From: Solwaraspora sp. WMMD792
Lineage (GTDB): Bacteria > Actinomycetota > Actinomycetes > Mycobacteriales > Micromonosporaceae
Assembly (NCBI RefSeq): GCF_029626105.1
Contig: NZ_JARUBH010000009.1
Coordinates: forward strand, 5,146,001-5,210,000
Direction: 5' to 3'
DNA length: 64,000 nucleotides
The notes below the pieces were generated by a model. It was not told where the DNA came from and did not search any database. It was given only the letters and a program-made list of their open reading frames with translations. Made by a program: the position numbers and the translations under genes. Each line of letters starts with the position of its first letter. Within the stretch, counting starts at the first letter, position 1. Positions 7,120 through 14,617 of the stretch are shown one piece after another.

Positions 7120-8082
7120 TCAGTTGGCGACGTTCAACCGGGCGAGGTGCTCGTCGGTGAGGTCGAGCGAGACACCGTCGAGCGCCGACTCCAACTGGTA
7201 CGGCTTGCTGCCGCCGAGGATCGGGCGGATGCCCTGCGCCACCAGCCAGGCCAGCACCACCTGGCCACGGGTCGCGCCGGTGTCCCGGGCGACGTCGTCG
7301 AGTGCCGCGAGCCGCCGCGCGCTGCCCGGATGGTCGTACACCGGCGGGACCGGCTTGGCCGGGTCGTCGTAGGCACCGGACAGCAGCGGCGTGTACGCCC
7401 ACACCTCCATCCGGTACGCCTGCGCGATGTCCCGCTGCTCGTCGCTGAGCAGGCCGAACGGATGGACCACCCCCTCGGGCAGCGTGCCGGGGCGGGCCCG
7501 CAGATAGGTGGCGTTAAGCTGCAGGGCGTCGATCGGCCGGGCACCGGTGGCGGCGGCGTGGGCGCGGGCCCGCTCGATCCGCCAGGCCGGGTGGTTGGAC
7601 GCACCGACCCGGCGTACGGCACCGGACGCGGCCAGCCCGGCGACCGCGTCGACGGTCTCCTCGATCGCGGTGGACCGGTCCTCCTGGTGCAGCCAGAGCA
7701 GGTCGACGGTGTCCACGCCGAGCCGGTCCAGGCTGCCGGCGAAGGCGTCCTCGACGGCGCGGCGGCTCAGCCCGGCCCGCACGCGCGGCCACGACCCGGC
7801 CCACAGCGGCTCGGCACCGACCTTGGTCGCGATGCGCACCCGCTGCCGTACGCCGGGGCGGGCGGCGAGCCACCGCCCGATGACCCGTTCGCTGTCGCCG
7901 CCCCGGCCGTCCTGGCTGGCCCAGAAGGCATAGCAGTCGGCGGTGTCGATCCACTCGCCGCCTCGCTCGACGAAGCGGTCGAGCAGGGCGAACGAGGTTT
8001 CCTCATCGATCCGGGTGCCGAACATCATCGCGCCCAGCACCAGCGGCGAGGCCGGTGCTGGTGTGCTGTTCTCGTACGTCAT
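7120..8082 (-). CDS. Aldo/keto reductase
   Basis: A protein of 320 residues from the ATG at 8082; a GTG at 8091 gives three more residues. It has the AKR TIM-barrel pattern: LVLGAMMFG start, WIDTADCYAFW (catalytic Asp/Tyr), IATKVG (catalytic Lys), LLWLHQED (His), and the C-terminal ILGGSKPYQLESAL nucleotide-binding segment. NADPH-dependent carbonyl reduction is expected; the substrate is unknown. It is divergent from a MerR gene with an operator of MerR type in the gap, suggesting induction by a reactive carbonyl or similar stress. Confidence 0.88.
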   Translation of the reverse strand: MTYENSTPAPASPLVLGAMMFGTRIDEETSFALLDRFVERGGEWIDTADCYAFWASQDGRGGDSERVIGRWLAARPGVRQRVRIATKVGAEPLWAGSWPRVRAGLSRRAVEDAFAGSLDRLGVDTVDLLWLHQEDRSTAIEETVDAVAGLAASGAVRRVGASNHPAWRIERARAHAAATGARPIDALQLNATYLRARPGTLPEGVVHPFGLLSDEQRDIAQAYRMEVWAYTPLLSGAYDDPAKPVPPVYDHPGSARRLAALDDVARDTGATRGQVVLAWLVAQGIRPILGGSKPYQLESALDGVSLDLTDEHLARLNVAN

Positions 8083-8089
8083 GCGTCCC

Positions 8090-8121
8090 ACCCTGCGACT
8101 TGGAGCGCGCTCCAGGTCAAG
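8090..8121 (-). promoter_or_regulatory. MerR-type promoter with 19-bp spacer driving the aldo/keto reductase gene
   Basis: On the minus strand a TTGACC -35 box (8120-8115) and a CAGGGT -10 box (8095-8090) are separated by 19 bases, the overlong spacing that MerR regulators correct by DNA distortion. The spacer contains the perfect palindrome TGGAGCGCGCTCCA (8101-8114). The whole CTTG...CAAG block (8099-8121) resembles operators of MerR regulators that control reductase genes. Confidence 0.65.
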
Positions 8122-8137
8122 CGGTACCGTCGGCGGT

Positions 8138-8518
8138 ATGACGGCCTATTCACCCGCCGAGGCGGCGGCCCGGTCCGGCTTCTCGATCGACACCCTGCGC
8201 TACTACGAACGGGAGGGCATCCTGTCGCCGATCGCCCGCAACGCCAGCGGGCGCCGCGTCTACAGCGACAACGACCTGGGCATGCTCGACTTCCTGCGCT
8301 GCCTGCGGGACACCGGGATGCCGATCGAACGGCTACGCCGCTACGGCGAACTGTGCCGTGACCCGCAAACCATCCCGGAGCGGATCGCGCTGCTGCGCGA
8401 GCACGCGGACGCGGTCGAGCAGCAGATCGAACAGCTGCACCGCTGGCGGGCCCGCCTCGGCGACAAGCTCGCCTGGTACCAGGGCCAGGCGGCGGACACG
8501 ACCGCAGCCGAGGGCTAG
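8138..8518 (+). CDS. MerR-family transcriptional regulator
   Basis: A protein of 126 residues from the ATG at 8138. N-terminal MerR winged helix: YSPAEAAARSGFSIDTLRYY (residues 3-22), then EREGILSPIARNASGRRVYS and a dimerisation helix (ALLREHADAVEQQIEQL). No conserved metal-binding cysteines are seen, so it belongs to the organic-effector or stress group rather than metal sensors. It is divergent from the aldo/keto reductase and most likely activates it from the 19-bp-spacer promoter. Confidence 0.9.
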   Translation: MTAYSPAEAAARSGFSIDTLRYYEREGILSPIARNASGRRVYSDNDLGMLDFLRCLRDTGMPIERLRRYGELCRDPQTIPERIALLREHADAVEQQIEQLHRWRARLGDKLAWYQGQAADTTAAEG

Positions 8519-8588
8519 TCTGCCGGCTTTTCCGCCGACCACCCCGCACCATTGGAACAGCAGGTCAAACGGGGTGAGGAGAGCGATT

Positions 8589-9122
8589 GTGGCAGCACCG
8601 GTGGACAGCGTCGGCAAGGATCTGCAGGCGATGCGGGCGGGCGTCGAACGGGCCCGGACGGCCGCAGCGGCGGCCCAGCACGAGGCCGAGCGGGTCGCCG
8701 GTCAGGCGGCGGCCGGCGGCTTCAGCGGCATCGTGGCCGGCATGATCCAGGTACGCAACACGCTGAAGGAACTGCAGGCCGGGCTGACCGGGGTCACCGG
8801 CAGGCTCGACGAAGCGGCGGCCACGGTGGTGCCGGTGCCGAGGGAGCCGTCACCGGCGGAGGTGCTGGCCACGCTGGGTCGGGCCGGCGACAAGCTGCGC
8901 GCCGTCCAGGACGGGATCGGCGCGGCCACCGCCAAGGCCGACGAGGCGGCGACGCTGGTGGCGCGGGTGCTGGCCGGCGGCGACCCGGCCCAGCTGCTCG
9001 GGGCGCTCGGCACCGTCAAGGAGACCTTGGCGGCGGTACGGCAGCGGGCCGGCACCGTCGACGAGTCGCTGACCGCTGCCGCCGCCACCGCCCGCCGGGT
9101 CGGCGCGAACCCGGGCAGCTGA
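8589..9122 (+). CDS. Ala-rich helical protein of unknown function
   Basis: A protein of 177 residues. The GTG at 8589 is chosen because GGTGAGGAG lies about 8 bases upstream; the frame extends further but overlaps merR. The sequence is nearly all predicted helix (QAMRAGVERARTAAAAAQHE and similar heptad-like stretches), with a central VPVPREPSP break separating two helical halves. No signal peptide, membrane segment or catalytic motif is visible. Similar Ala-rich coiled-coil proteins are common in Micromonosporaceae, but I cannot assign a function. Confidence 0.65.
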   Translation: MAAPVDSVGKDLQAMRAGVERARTAAAAAQHEAERVAGQAAAGGFSGIVAGMIQVRNTLKELQAGLTGVTGRLDEAAATVVPVPREPSPAEVLATLGRAGDKLRAVQDGIGAATAKADEAATLVARVLAGGDPAQLLGALGTVKETLAAVRQRAGTVDESLTAAAATARRVGANPGS

Positions 9123-9297
9123 CGGTCGGCCGCCGTCGATACTCGGCCGCCGTTGACGTTCAGCCGCCGCCATCCGGCCGTTCCGCTGCACACAGCTCGC
9201 GGGAAATGGTGTGATTTGTGCGGGTCGGCAGCCTTCGTTGGTTGCCGGCGCGGCAGGCAGCCGGCGACGTGCCGGACGGCCCCGAGAAGGAGAGGCG

Positions 9298-10518
9298 ATG
9301 CGTTTCAACCCGCTCGAAGAAACCGGCATCCCGCTGGAAAAACAGCTACGGAGCTGGTCCGAACTGAACGTCGAGCCGTACGAACCGCACGGGGTCGATC
9401 CGTACACCCGGTGCCGGGTGATCGTGATGAACGGGATCGAGGTGGAGGCGATCACGTTCAGCCACCAGATGAACCGGCACGTCGACGACATCGAGTTACG
9501 GCAGAAGCTCGCCTACCTGCGCTACATCGAGCAACAGCAGCAGAAGGCCATCAACTGGATGATCCCCGGCCAGGAGTCGGTGCTGGAGGTCGTACTCGGG
9601 TACGAGCAGGTGGCGACCGACATCACCGCCTGGGTCGCCCGTAACGAGCCCGACCCGTACCTGCGGCAGAACTACAAGTTCGGCCTGCTGGAGGACTTCG
9701 ACCACCTCTACCGCTACTCCAACCTGTACGAGCTGACCCAGGGCAAGAAGGCGGAGGCGATCGTCGACTACCTGACCGAGGTCATGCCGGGGCGGCCGAC
9801 GTCGCACCACCACCGCCACCCCGAGGACAACGTCCGCAAGCACTACGACAAGCACACCGTCGATCCGCTGTCGCGGATGCACGCCATCACCATCACGGCC
9901 GCCGAGCAGCAGACGATGAACTACTACATGAACGTGGGTCCGGAGTTCGTCGAGCCGATCGCCCGGGGTCTCTACCTGGAGATCGCGATGGTGGAAGAGG
10001 AACACGTCACGCAGTACGAGTCGATGCTCGACCCGGCGGAGAGCTGGCTGGAGCAGCTCGTCCACCACGAGTACAACGAGTGCTACATGTACTGGTCGTT
10101 CGCCCAGGACGAGGACGACCGCCGGATCAAGCAGGTCTGGGAGCTGAACCTGGCGATGGAGATCGAGCAGCTCAAGGTGGCGGCCGACCTGCTGCGCCGG
10201 TACGACGGCCGAGAGCCGGAGCAGATCCTCCCCGCCGAGATGCCCCAGCCGACGAAGTTCCAGCCGAACAAGGACTTCATCCGCGAGGTGATCGCCGAAC
10301 AGGTGGACATCACCACGTTCGGCACCGGTTTCGTCGCCGAGTGGCCGGAGCGCTACATCAAGCACATGGCGACGGTCAACGCCGGTGGCGCACCCAGTGA
10401 GCAGGTCATCGACGAGAACGCGCAGCGCAACGGCCGCGAGTACCGCAATATCACCGACGGCCCGTACCCGGCCGAGCAGTACGCCCGCGAAAAGGTCCGA
10501 GAGGAGGTCGTGCGATGA
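9298..10518 (+). CDS. Uncharacterised ferritin-like protein
   Basis: A protein of 406 residues starting at the ATG with AAGGAGAGGCG just upstream. The C-terminal half is a four-helix, ferritin-like pattern: TAAEQQTMNYY, EIAMVEEEHVTQYESM (an ExxH metal motif), VHHEYNECYMYWSFA, then ELNLAMEIEQLKVAA (ExxQ where diiron proteins often have ExxH). The N-terminal half contains EQQQQKAINWMIPGQESVLE. This could be a diiron oxidase-like or ferritin-like enzyme with an altered site. It is coupled by a 4-base ATGA overlap to a second helical protein. Function unknown. Confidence 0.7.
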   Translation: MRFNPLEETGIPLEKQLRSWSELNVEPYEPHGVDPYTRCRVIVMNGIEVEAITFSHQMNRHVDDIELRQKLAYLRYIEQQQQKAINWMIPGQESVLEVVLGYEQVATDITAWVARNEPDPYLRQNYKFGLLEDFDHLYRYSNLYELTQGKKAEAIVDYLTEVMPGRPTSHHHRHPEDNVRKHYDKHTVDPLSRMHAITITAAEQQTMNYYMNVGPEFVEPIARGLYLEIAMVEEEHVTQYESMLDPAESWLEQLVHHEYNECYMYWSFAQDEDDRRIKQVWELNLAMEIEQLKVAADLLRRYDGREPEQILPAEMPQPTKFQPNKDFIREVIAEQVDITTFGTGFVAEWPERYIKHMATVNAGGAPSEQVIDENAQRNGREYRNITDGPYPAEQYAREKVREEVVR

Positions 10519-11210
10519 CGCGCAGTGCCGTACGTACCGAGACCGGCGCGATGATCAAACCCGGCCCGATGGTGACGGTCACGCCGGAGCGGGCGGTGGA
10601 CGACGACCGACTCGCCACCTTCGCCACTGGCAGTGGTCTGAACGGCCCGTTCCTGGCCGACCAGCTCTCCGCGTGGACGACCCACGACCTGATGGGGGTC
10701 CACCTGTTCGCCATGCTGACCCGGCGCACCCCCAACCCGATCCTGGCCGGACTGTACGGCCGGCTCAGGACATCGGCCAGCGAGCGGGTGCAGACCTGGG
10801 AGGCGCTGATCGGCGAGCTGGGCGGCATGCCCAAGTACGTCAGTCCGACCGCCCGGATGACCGGCGGCATGGACGAGAAGATCATCTCGTCGTTCCTGCT
10901 GAGCGGCTCCGGTGACGAGCTGACCTTCGAGACGGCCGGGCTCAATGCCGCGTTCGCCGCCCTGTCACTCGGCGTGCTCAACGCGCAGTCGCTGACGAAC
11001 TGCGCGGAGAAGGCCGACGACGGCCAGGCCAAACAGGTGATGCAGGCCGCCGCCACCCGGCTCGACGGGTCGGCGCAGGAGGGCCTGTCCGAGGTCGAGA
11101 AGGCGTTGAGCGCCAGCATGCTCCTACAGCTCAGCAGCGGTACGGCTCAGAAGGTGATGCACGGCGTGGACAAGGCCGCCAGCAAGATCAAGAACGCGCT
11201 GCGCTCGTAG
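10515..11210 (+). CDS. Uncharacterised helical protein coupled to the ferritin-like gene
   Basis: A protein of 231 residues starting in an ATGA overlap with the preceding gene, so the products are probably made together and may interact. It is largely helical. The segment around HDLMGVHLFAMLTRR, a Tyr-containing helix and WEALIGELGGMPKY recalls ferritin-like helices, and the second half (LSLGVLNAQSLTNCAEKA, then a repeat-like Ala-rich pair of helices) matches nothing I can name. No signal peptide or membrane segment is evident. Confidence 0.65.
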   Translation: MTRSAVRTETGAMIKPGPMVTVTPERAVDDDRLATFATGSGLNGPFLADQLSAWTTHDLMGVHLFAMLTRRTPNPILAGLYGRLRTSASERVQTWEALIGELGGMPKYVSPTARMTGGMDEKIISSFLLSGSGDELTFETAGLNAAFAALSLGVLNAQSLTNCAEKADDGQAKQVMQAAATRLDGSAQEGLSEVEKALSASMLLQLSSGTAQKVMHGVDKAASKIKNALRS

Positions 11211-11274
11211 CCCGGACCCGTGGCGGGTTCGTAGCTGATAGTCAAAACTCTCACCGGCCACCAGAAAGGCTGCC

Positions 11275-11550
11275 GTGGAGACCATCTCGATCGCTGAGGC
11301 CAAGGCTCGAATCGCTGAACTCGCCGATCGGGTCTCCCGGCAGCACGACCGCTCCACGATCACCCACAACGGCCACGCGGACGTCATGTTGATCGCGGTA
11401 GCCGAGTACGAGTCGATGCGGGAAACGCTGGACCTGCACTGCGACAACGAAGCCCTCGCGGATCTCTGCCGGTCCAGGCAGGACTTCGCCTCGGGCGACA
11501 CGTTCTCGATGGCCGAGGTCCTCGGCGAACTGGAGCGCCGTAGTTCGTAG
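11275..11550 (+). CDS. Phd/YefM-type antitoxin without an adjacent toxin
   Basis: A protein of 91 residues with a GTG start and CAGAAAGG upstream. The N-terminal half is a Phd/YefM DNA-binding domain: METISIAEAKARIAELADRV, a variable turn, then DVMLIAVAEYESMRETL. The C-terminal half would be the disordered toxin-neutralising tail. Normally a RelE/YoeB or Doc gene follows within a few bases, but the next gene is a DUF805 membrane protein 107 bases away, and no toxin-like frame is present in the gap. It is an orphan antitoxin, perhaps a remnant or acting on a toxin elsewhere. Confidence 0.75.
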   Translation: METISIAEAKARIAELADRVSRQHDRSTITHNGHADVMLIAVAEYESMRETLDLHCDNEALADLCRSRQDFASGDTFSMAEVLGELERRSS

Positions 11551-11657
11551 TAACCCGGATCTCGAGTGCGTCGTGCGCTCAGGCAGGCAAGATCCACTTG
11601 TGACAGCCTCCTACCCTGAGTGTCACGGATCGCTCCGCTTGAGACGCTGGAGGCGTC

Positions 11658-12053
11658 ATGTCGTTTACCGCTGCAGTTCGCTCGGTCCTCACCCAGTACG
11701 TCGGGTTCAGCGGACGTGCCCGCCGCTCCGAGTACTGGTGGTTCGCCCTCTTCTCTCTCCTCGTCAGCATCGTGACCTCGATCCTCGACACCGCGCTGGG
11801 CACCAACTTCGAGGACTCCACCAACGGCGTCATCGGCCTGCTCGTCAGCCTGGCGCTGTTGCTGCCGTCGTTGGCGGTCGCCGTACGCCGGCTGCACGAC
11901 ACCGACCGGTCCGGCTGGTGGATCCTGATCGGGCTGATCCCGATCATCGGCTGGATCGTCCTGCTGGTGTTCTACGTGCAGAACGGCACGGCCGGCTCGA
12001 ACCGTTTCGGCCCCGACCCCAAGGACGTCGCCGGGTTCGGCTCAGCCGTCTGA
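11658..12053 (+). CDS. DUF805 membrane protein
   Basis: A protein of 131 residues with the DUF805 signature: YVGFSGRARRSEYWWF at the N-terminus, three to four membrane helices, the loop VRRLHDTDRSGWW, and the closing GSNRFGPDP motif. It is an integral inner-membrane protein of unknown function, found widely in bacteria. It is followed by the first of two near-identical palindromes, which likely terminates it and the convergent DUF397 gene. Confidence 0.9.
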   Translation: MSFTAAVRSVLTQYVGFSGRARRSEYWWFALFSLLVSIVTSILDTALGTNFEDSTNGVIGLLVSLALLLPSLAVAVRRLHDTDRSGWWILIGLIPIIGWIVLLVFYVQNGTAGSNRFGPDPKDVAGFGSAV

Positions 12054-12071
12054 CGCCTGCGACATCGTCGA

Positions 12072-12128
12072 CGATGTGAGGCTGAGATACCTATCAACGA
12101 GCTGGTTAGGTATCTCAGCCTCACATCG
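12072..12128. repeat. Palindromic repeat, copy 1 (probable bidirectional terminator)
   Basis: A perfect 22-bp inverted repeat (arms 12072-12093 and 12107-12128) with a 13-base loop. Arms and the flanking TGACGTC are repeated at 14561-14624, while the loops differ. It lies between convergent genes, so termination is its likely role, but near-identical arms at two sites indicate a repeated or mobile palindromic element. Confidence 0.8.
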
Positions 12129-12152
12129 TGACGTCAACGCAGTGCCGCACGG

Positions 12153-12413
12153 TCAGACGGTGAGGGTGCCGGTACGGGTGGCGGTGATGAAGGCGGACCA
12201 GCTCGCCGGGGCGATCACCAGCACCGGGCCGGCCGGGTCCTTGGAGTCCCGCACGCCGACCACCCCGCCCAACTCGTCGGCCACCTCGACGCACTGGCCC
12301 TGGTCGTTGGAGCGGCTGCTCTTGCGCCAAGTGGCGTCGGCCACCTCGACGCAGTGGCCCTGGGCATTGGAACGGGTGCTCTTCCGCCAGGTGGCGGTGG
12401 ACAGGTCGATCAT
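12153..12413 (-). CDS. DUF397 protein with duplicated N-terminal motif
   Basis: A protein of 86 residues. DUF397 proteins normally carry one copy of the motif W-R-K-S-(S/T)-x-S-x-x-x-G-x-C-V-E-V-A; here it occurs twice in tandem (ATWRKSTRSNAQGHCVEVAD and ATWRKSSRSNDQGQCVEVAD), then the usual VRDSKDP and WSAFI motifs. The start overlaps the stop of the XRE-DUF5753 gene (ATGA). In Streptomyces such pairs act as regulator and small partner in development (WhiJ/AbaA-type systems). The partner is presumably bound by the upstream regulator. Confidence 0.88.
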   Translation of the reverse strand: MIDLSTATWRKSTRSNAQGHCVEVADATWRKSSRSNDQGQCVEVADELGGVVGVRDSKDPAGPVLVIAPASWSAFITATRTGTLTV

Positions 12414-13282
12414 GACTCGTACTCCTTTGCGGTCCGGGCGAGGAGGTCACGTGTCGCGGCCTGACCGAGCGCGGCGGCCGTCAGGTCACCGAAGGCCATC
12501 GTATAAGAATCGGCTTCATTAGGGCGGTCCAAATAGAGCGCGCCGGTGAGGCCCTCGACGTAGATGGTGGTCGGCTCCAGCTCGGCGGGGAAGTCGAGCA
12601 TCACAAAGCTGCCGGTCAGAGATCCGCTGTGGACACCGGCGCTGAACGGGATCAGTCGGATCGAGACGTTCGGCAGTTCGTCGACCTGGATTAGCCGGCG
12701 CAGCTGGGCGGCCATCACCGCCCCGGAGCCGACCGGGCGACGGATTGCTGCCTCGTCCAGCAGGATGTCGAACCGGGGTAGATGCGGCTCCATCCGGGTG
12801 AGCAGCTTTGCACGCTGCAGCCGTGCCGCCACCCGCTGCTCGATGACCTCGGGCGACAGGCGCAGCGGGTTGCGCGTGAACACCTCGGTCGCGTACTCGC
12901 GGGTCTGCAATGGGCCGGAGATGAGGTCGACGTGGTACTCGCGGAGGTGGGAGGCGGCCTCCTCCAGGCCGATGAACAGCTCGAACCATGACGGGATGCT
13001 GGCGTAGTCGTGCCACCAGCCCTTCTCCTTGGTCTTCGGGGCCAGCGCGGCCAGCGCCTCGATGGTCTGCAGGTCCGCGCCGTACAGCTCGCAGAGCAGC
13101 ACCACATCCTCGGCGCGGATCGGCACCTCGCCCCGCTCCATCCGCAGCAGCTTGGTCGCCGACCAGTCCAGCTCCCGGGCAGCCGTGGTCTGCGGGACCC
13201 GGGCCAGCCGCTCACGCAGCCGACGCAGCTCCCGACCGAGCTGGCGTCGCGGGACCGACGAGTTCAACAGAGCCGAGGACAT
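12410..13282 (-). CDS. XRE-family regulator with DUF5753 domain
   Basis: A protein of 290 residues from the ATG at 13282, which has AGGAGG 7 bases upstream. The N-terminal HTH (LGRELRRLRERLARVPQTTA, then ARELDWSATKLLRMERGE) is followed by the DUF5753 domain, with motifs such as RTREYATEVF and the PFSAGVHSGSLTGSFVMLDF segment typical of WhiJ-like actinobacterial regulators. It overlaps the DUF397 gene by 4 bases. Many such pairs exist per genome and usually act locally; target unknown. Confidence 0.88.
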   Translation of the reverse strand: MSSALLNSSVPRRQLGRELRRLRERLARVPQTTAARELDWSATKLLRMERGEVPIRAEDVVLLCELYGADLQTIEALAALAPKTKEKGWWHDYASIPSWFELFIGLEEAASHLREYHVDLISGPLQTREYATEVFTRNPLRLSPEVIEQRVAARLQRAKLLTRMEPHLPRFDILLDEAAIRRPVGSGAVMAAQLRRLIQVDELPNVSIRLIPFSAGVHSGSLTGSFVMLDFPAELEPTTIYVEGLTGALYLDRPNEADSYTMAFGDLTAAALGQAATRDLLARTAKEYES

Positions 13283-13299
13283 TGGTGCCACCTCCTGGA

Positions 13300-13322
13300 A
13301 TTGATCACCTGCGGATTGATCA
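13300..13322. promoter_or_regulatory. Direct repeat of ATTGATCA upstream of the XRE regulator
   Basis: Two copies of ATTGATCA at 13300-13307 and 13315-13322, 15 bases apart, lie just before the ribosome binding site of the regulator gene and are AT-rich against their surroundings. They could be an operator for autoregulation. The identification is positional only. Confidence 0.35.
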
Positions 13323-13560
13323 TGCACGTCTGGCAGGTCAACTCTCGGTCGACCGAGGTCTATTCGACTGACTGGCCATATCTCTACCACATGGCCCCGA
13401 CACTGTTGCGTTGGCGCAGATTGACCGACAGACTCTTCTTCGTTCGGGAACGGGATCGAAGCGCCGCAAATCGGCGCTGACCTTTCGTCGACGAATACGG
13501 CATGACCGATCGGTGGGCCGGCAAACCATCCGAACGGTCAGCGCCGTTCTCCCCAATCAG

Positions 13561-13605
13561 GCGTGGCGGCCGGCACGGCACCCCCGAGCCGTCCGGCCGC
13601 CACGC
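13561..13605. repeat. Long hairpin in the 370-bp gap upstream of the small membrane protein gene
   Basis: Arms 13561-13579 and 13588-13605 pair almost perfectly (one bulged base) around ACCCCCGA. The rest of the gap 13283-13652 shows no gene. The hairpin lies about 48 bases before the small gene at 13653 and could be a terminator or a leader structure. Confidence 0.5.
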
Positions 13606-13652
13606 CGCCGGAGAAACCCCAGCTCACCACGCTTACGCGAGAGGGTGAAGCG

Positions 13653-13799
13653 ATGTCGTCGATCGGCTTCGGGATCGCCATGACGAGCTCCGCCATGATC
13701 GGATTTCTCGCCGGTCTGCTGAGCTTCAAGGTGAAGAGTCGCTGGTGTCCGGACTGCGGAGCGATGACCTACCCGCAGCCGCCACCCCCGCCGACGTAG
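13653..13799 (+). CDS. Small single-pass membrane protein with CxxC
   Basis: A protein of 48 residues from the ATG at 13653, preceded by GAGGGTGAAG. A hydrophobic helix (about residues 3-25, GFGIAMTSSAMIGFLAGLL) is followed by the basic SFKVKSRW, a CPDCG zinc-binding-like pair and a Pro-rich end. An in-frame upstream ATG (13563) would start within the hairpin and is less likely. Small proteins of this shape are conserved in related actinobacteria; function unknown. Confidence 0.6.
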   Translation: MSSIGFGIAMTSSAMIGFLAGLLSFKVKSRWCPDCGAMTYPQPPPPPT

Positions 13800-13914
13800 A
13801 CCCCAACGCCGCAGCACCGCCGACCTGCGTGCAATTTCCACGGCGGCCGGTGAAACAACAGACCAGCAATCTCGGACGACTATCTCGGACGGCAATACTG
13901 ACGCGAGGAGAATC

Positions 13915-14385
13915 ATGGCGTACCGAAATGACAAGCCCGACCGGTTCACCCGCCGGCCGCAGCCGTCGGAACAGATCAATCGACGGCCCACAGCGGGCCG
14001 CCCGCCGCTGCCGAGCCGGGTGCCCGGCGAGACCGACATCGACGCCGACCCGCGCTTCAACCTGGTCGGGGCGCGCGGTGTCGCCCCGGCACCCCGCGAC
14101 GGCGGGCACGACCGGATCGACAGCGAGCCCGACCGGGCCGACGACGGGCCCGGTCACGCCGCTGACGACGGGCCGCCGCCGGACGGCGACCTGGCGCTGG
14201 TCGCCAAGATCGCCAAGCGGATGGCCGAGCGGCACATGCCGGACCGGACCGGCGGCTGCCGGCACTGCGGAGGCACGTACTGCGAACTGTTCCTGGAGGC
14301 GCTCGCGGTGCTGGACCGACGCGACCCGGCCGCCGCCCGACGGATCCGGGCCGTCCTGCAGTACGCCGGCCTCACCCCACCCTGA
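13915..14385 (+). CDS. Hypothetical protein with disordered N-terminus and Cys-rich C-terminal helix
   Basis: A protein of 156 residues with GAGGAGAATC just before the ATG. The first 90 residues are charged, Pro/Asp/Arg-rich and probably disordered. The C-terminal part has RMAERHMPDRTGGCRHCGGTYC, a Cys-x2-Cys-x4-Cys arrangement with a nearby His that could bind zinc, then a helix of leucines and alanines. It follows the small membrane protein gene in the same direction. No family recognised. Confidence 0.6.
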   Translation: MAYRNDKPDRFTRRPQPSEQINRRPTAGRPPLPSRVPGETDIDADPRFNLVGARGVAPAPRDGGHDRIDSEPDRADDGPGHAADDGPPPDGDLALVAKIAKRMAERHMPDRTGGCRHCGGTYCELFLEALAVLDRRDPAAARRIRAVLQYAGLTPP

Positions 14386-14476
14386 CCGGCACCGCCCTGA
14401 CCCGCACCGCCCTGACCCGCACCATCCTGGCCGAGCACCGCCCTGGCCACGCCCGGCGAACACCGCCGGCGCTGGC

Positions 14477-14560
14477 TCACGCCTCGGTGTCCTCCGTGAT
14501 CCGCCCGTCGCGGACCTGGACGACGCGGCCACAGCGAGCGGCCAGCCTGGATCGTGGGTC
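14477..14560 (-). pseudogene. Remnant: C-terminal end of an ABC transporter ATPase
   Basis: On the minus strand, ending in TGA at 14479-14477, this reads LAARCGRVVQVRDGRITEDTEA, the normal C-terminal end of LolD/MacB-type ATPases. Just upstream, in a neighbouring frame, is ACCCACGATCCA (Thr-His-Asp-Pro, the H-loop), so one base has been lost between the two parts. Upstream coding is replaced at 14561 by the second palindromic repeat. Only about 28 codons survive. Recombination at the palindrome probably removed the rest. Confidence 0.6.
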
Positions 14561-14617
14561 GCGATGTGAGGCTGAGATACCTATCGGCGAGTGGGATAGG
14601 TATCTCAGCCTCACATC
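14561..14617. repeat. Palindromic repeat, copy 2
   Basis: A perfect 24-bp inverted repeat (arms 14561-14584 and 14594-14617) with a 9-base loop. Its outer 22 arm bases are the same as in the copy at 12072-12128, and both are followed by TGACGTC. It lies between convergent genes 48 bases past the fumarylacetoacetase stop and directly abuts an ABC-ATPase remnant. Confidence 0.8.

Noticed and set aside
14386-14440. 15-base tandem repeat (CACCGCCCTGACCCG-type) after the gene ending at 14385
   Set aside because: Short and degenerate with three units; noted as simple-sequence slippage without a likely role.
13745-14569. 274-codon frame overlapping the small membrane protein and the 156-residue protein
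   Set aside because: Arg/Pro/Thr-rich in an off frame; the ATG at 13915 with GAGGAGAATC upstream is better supported.
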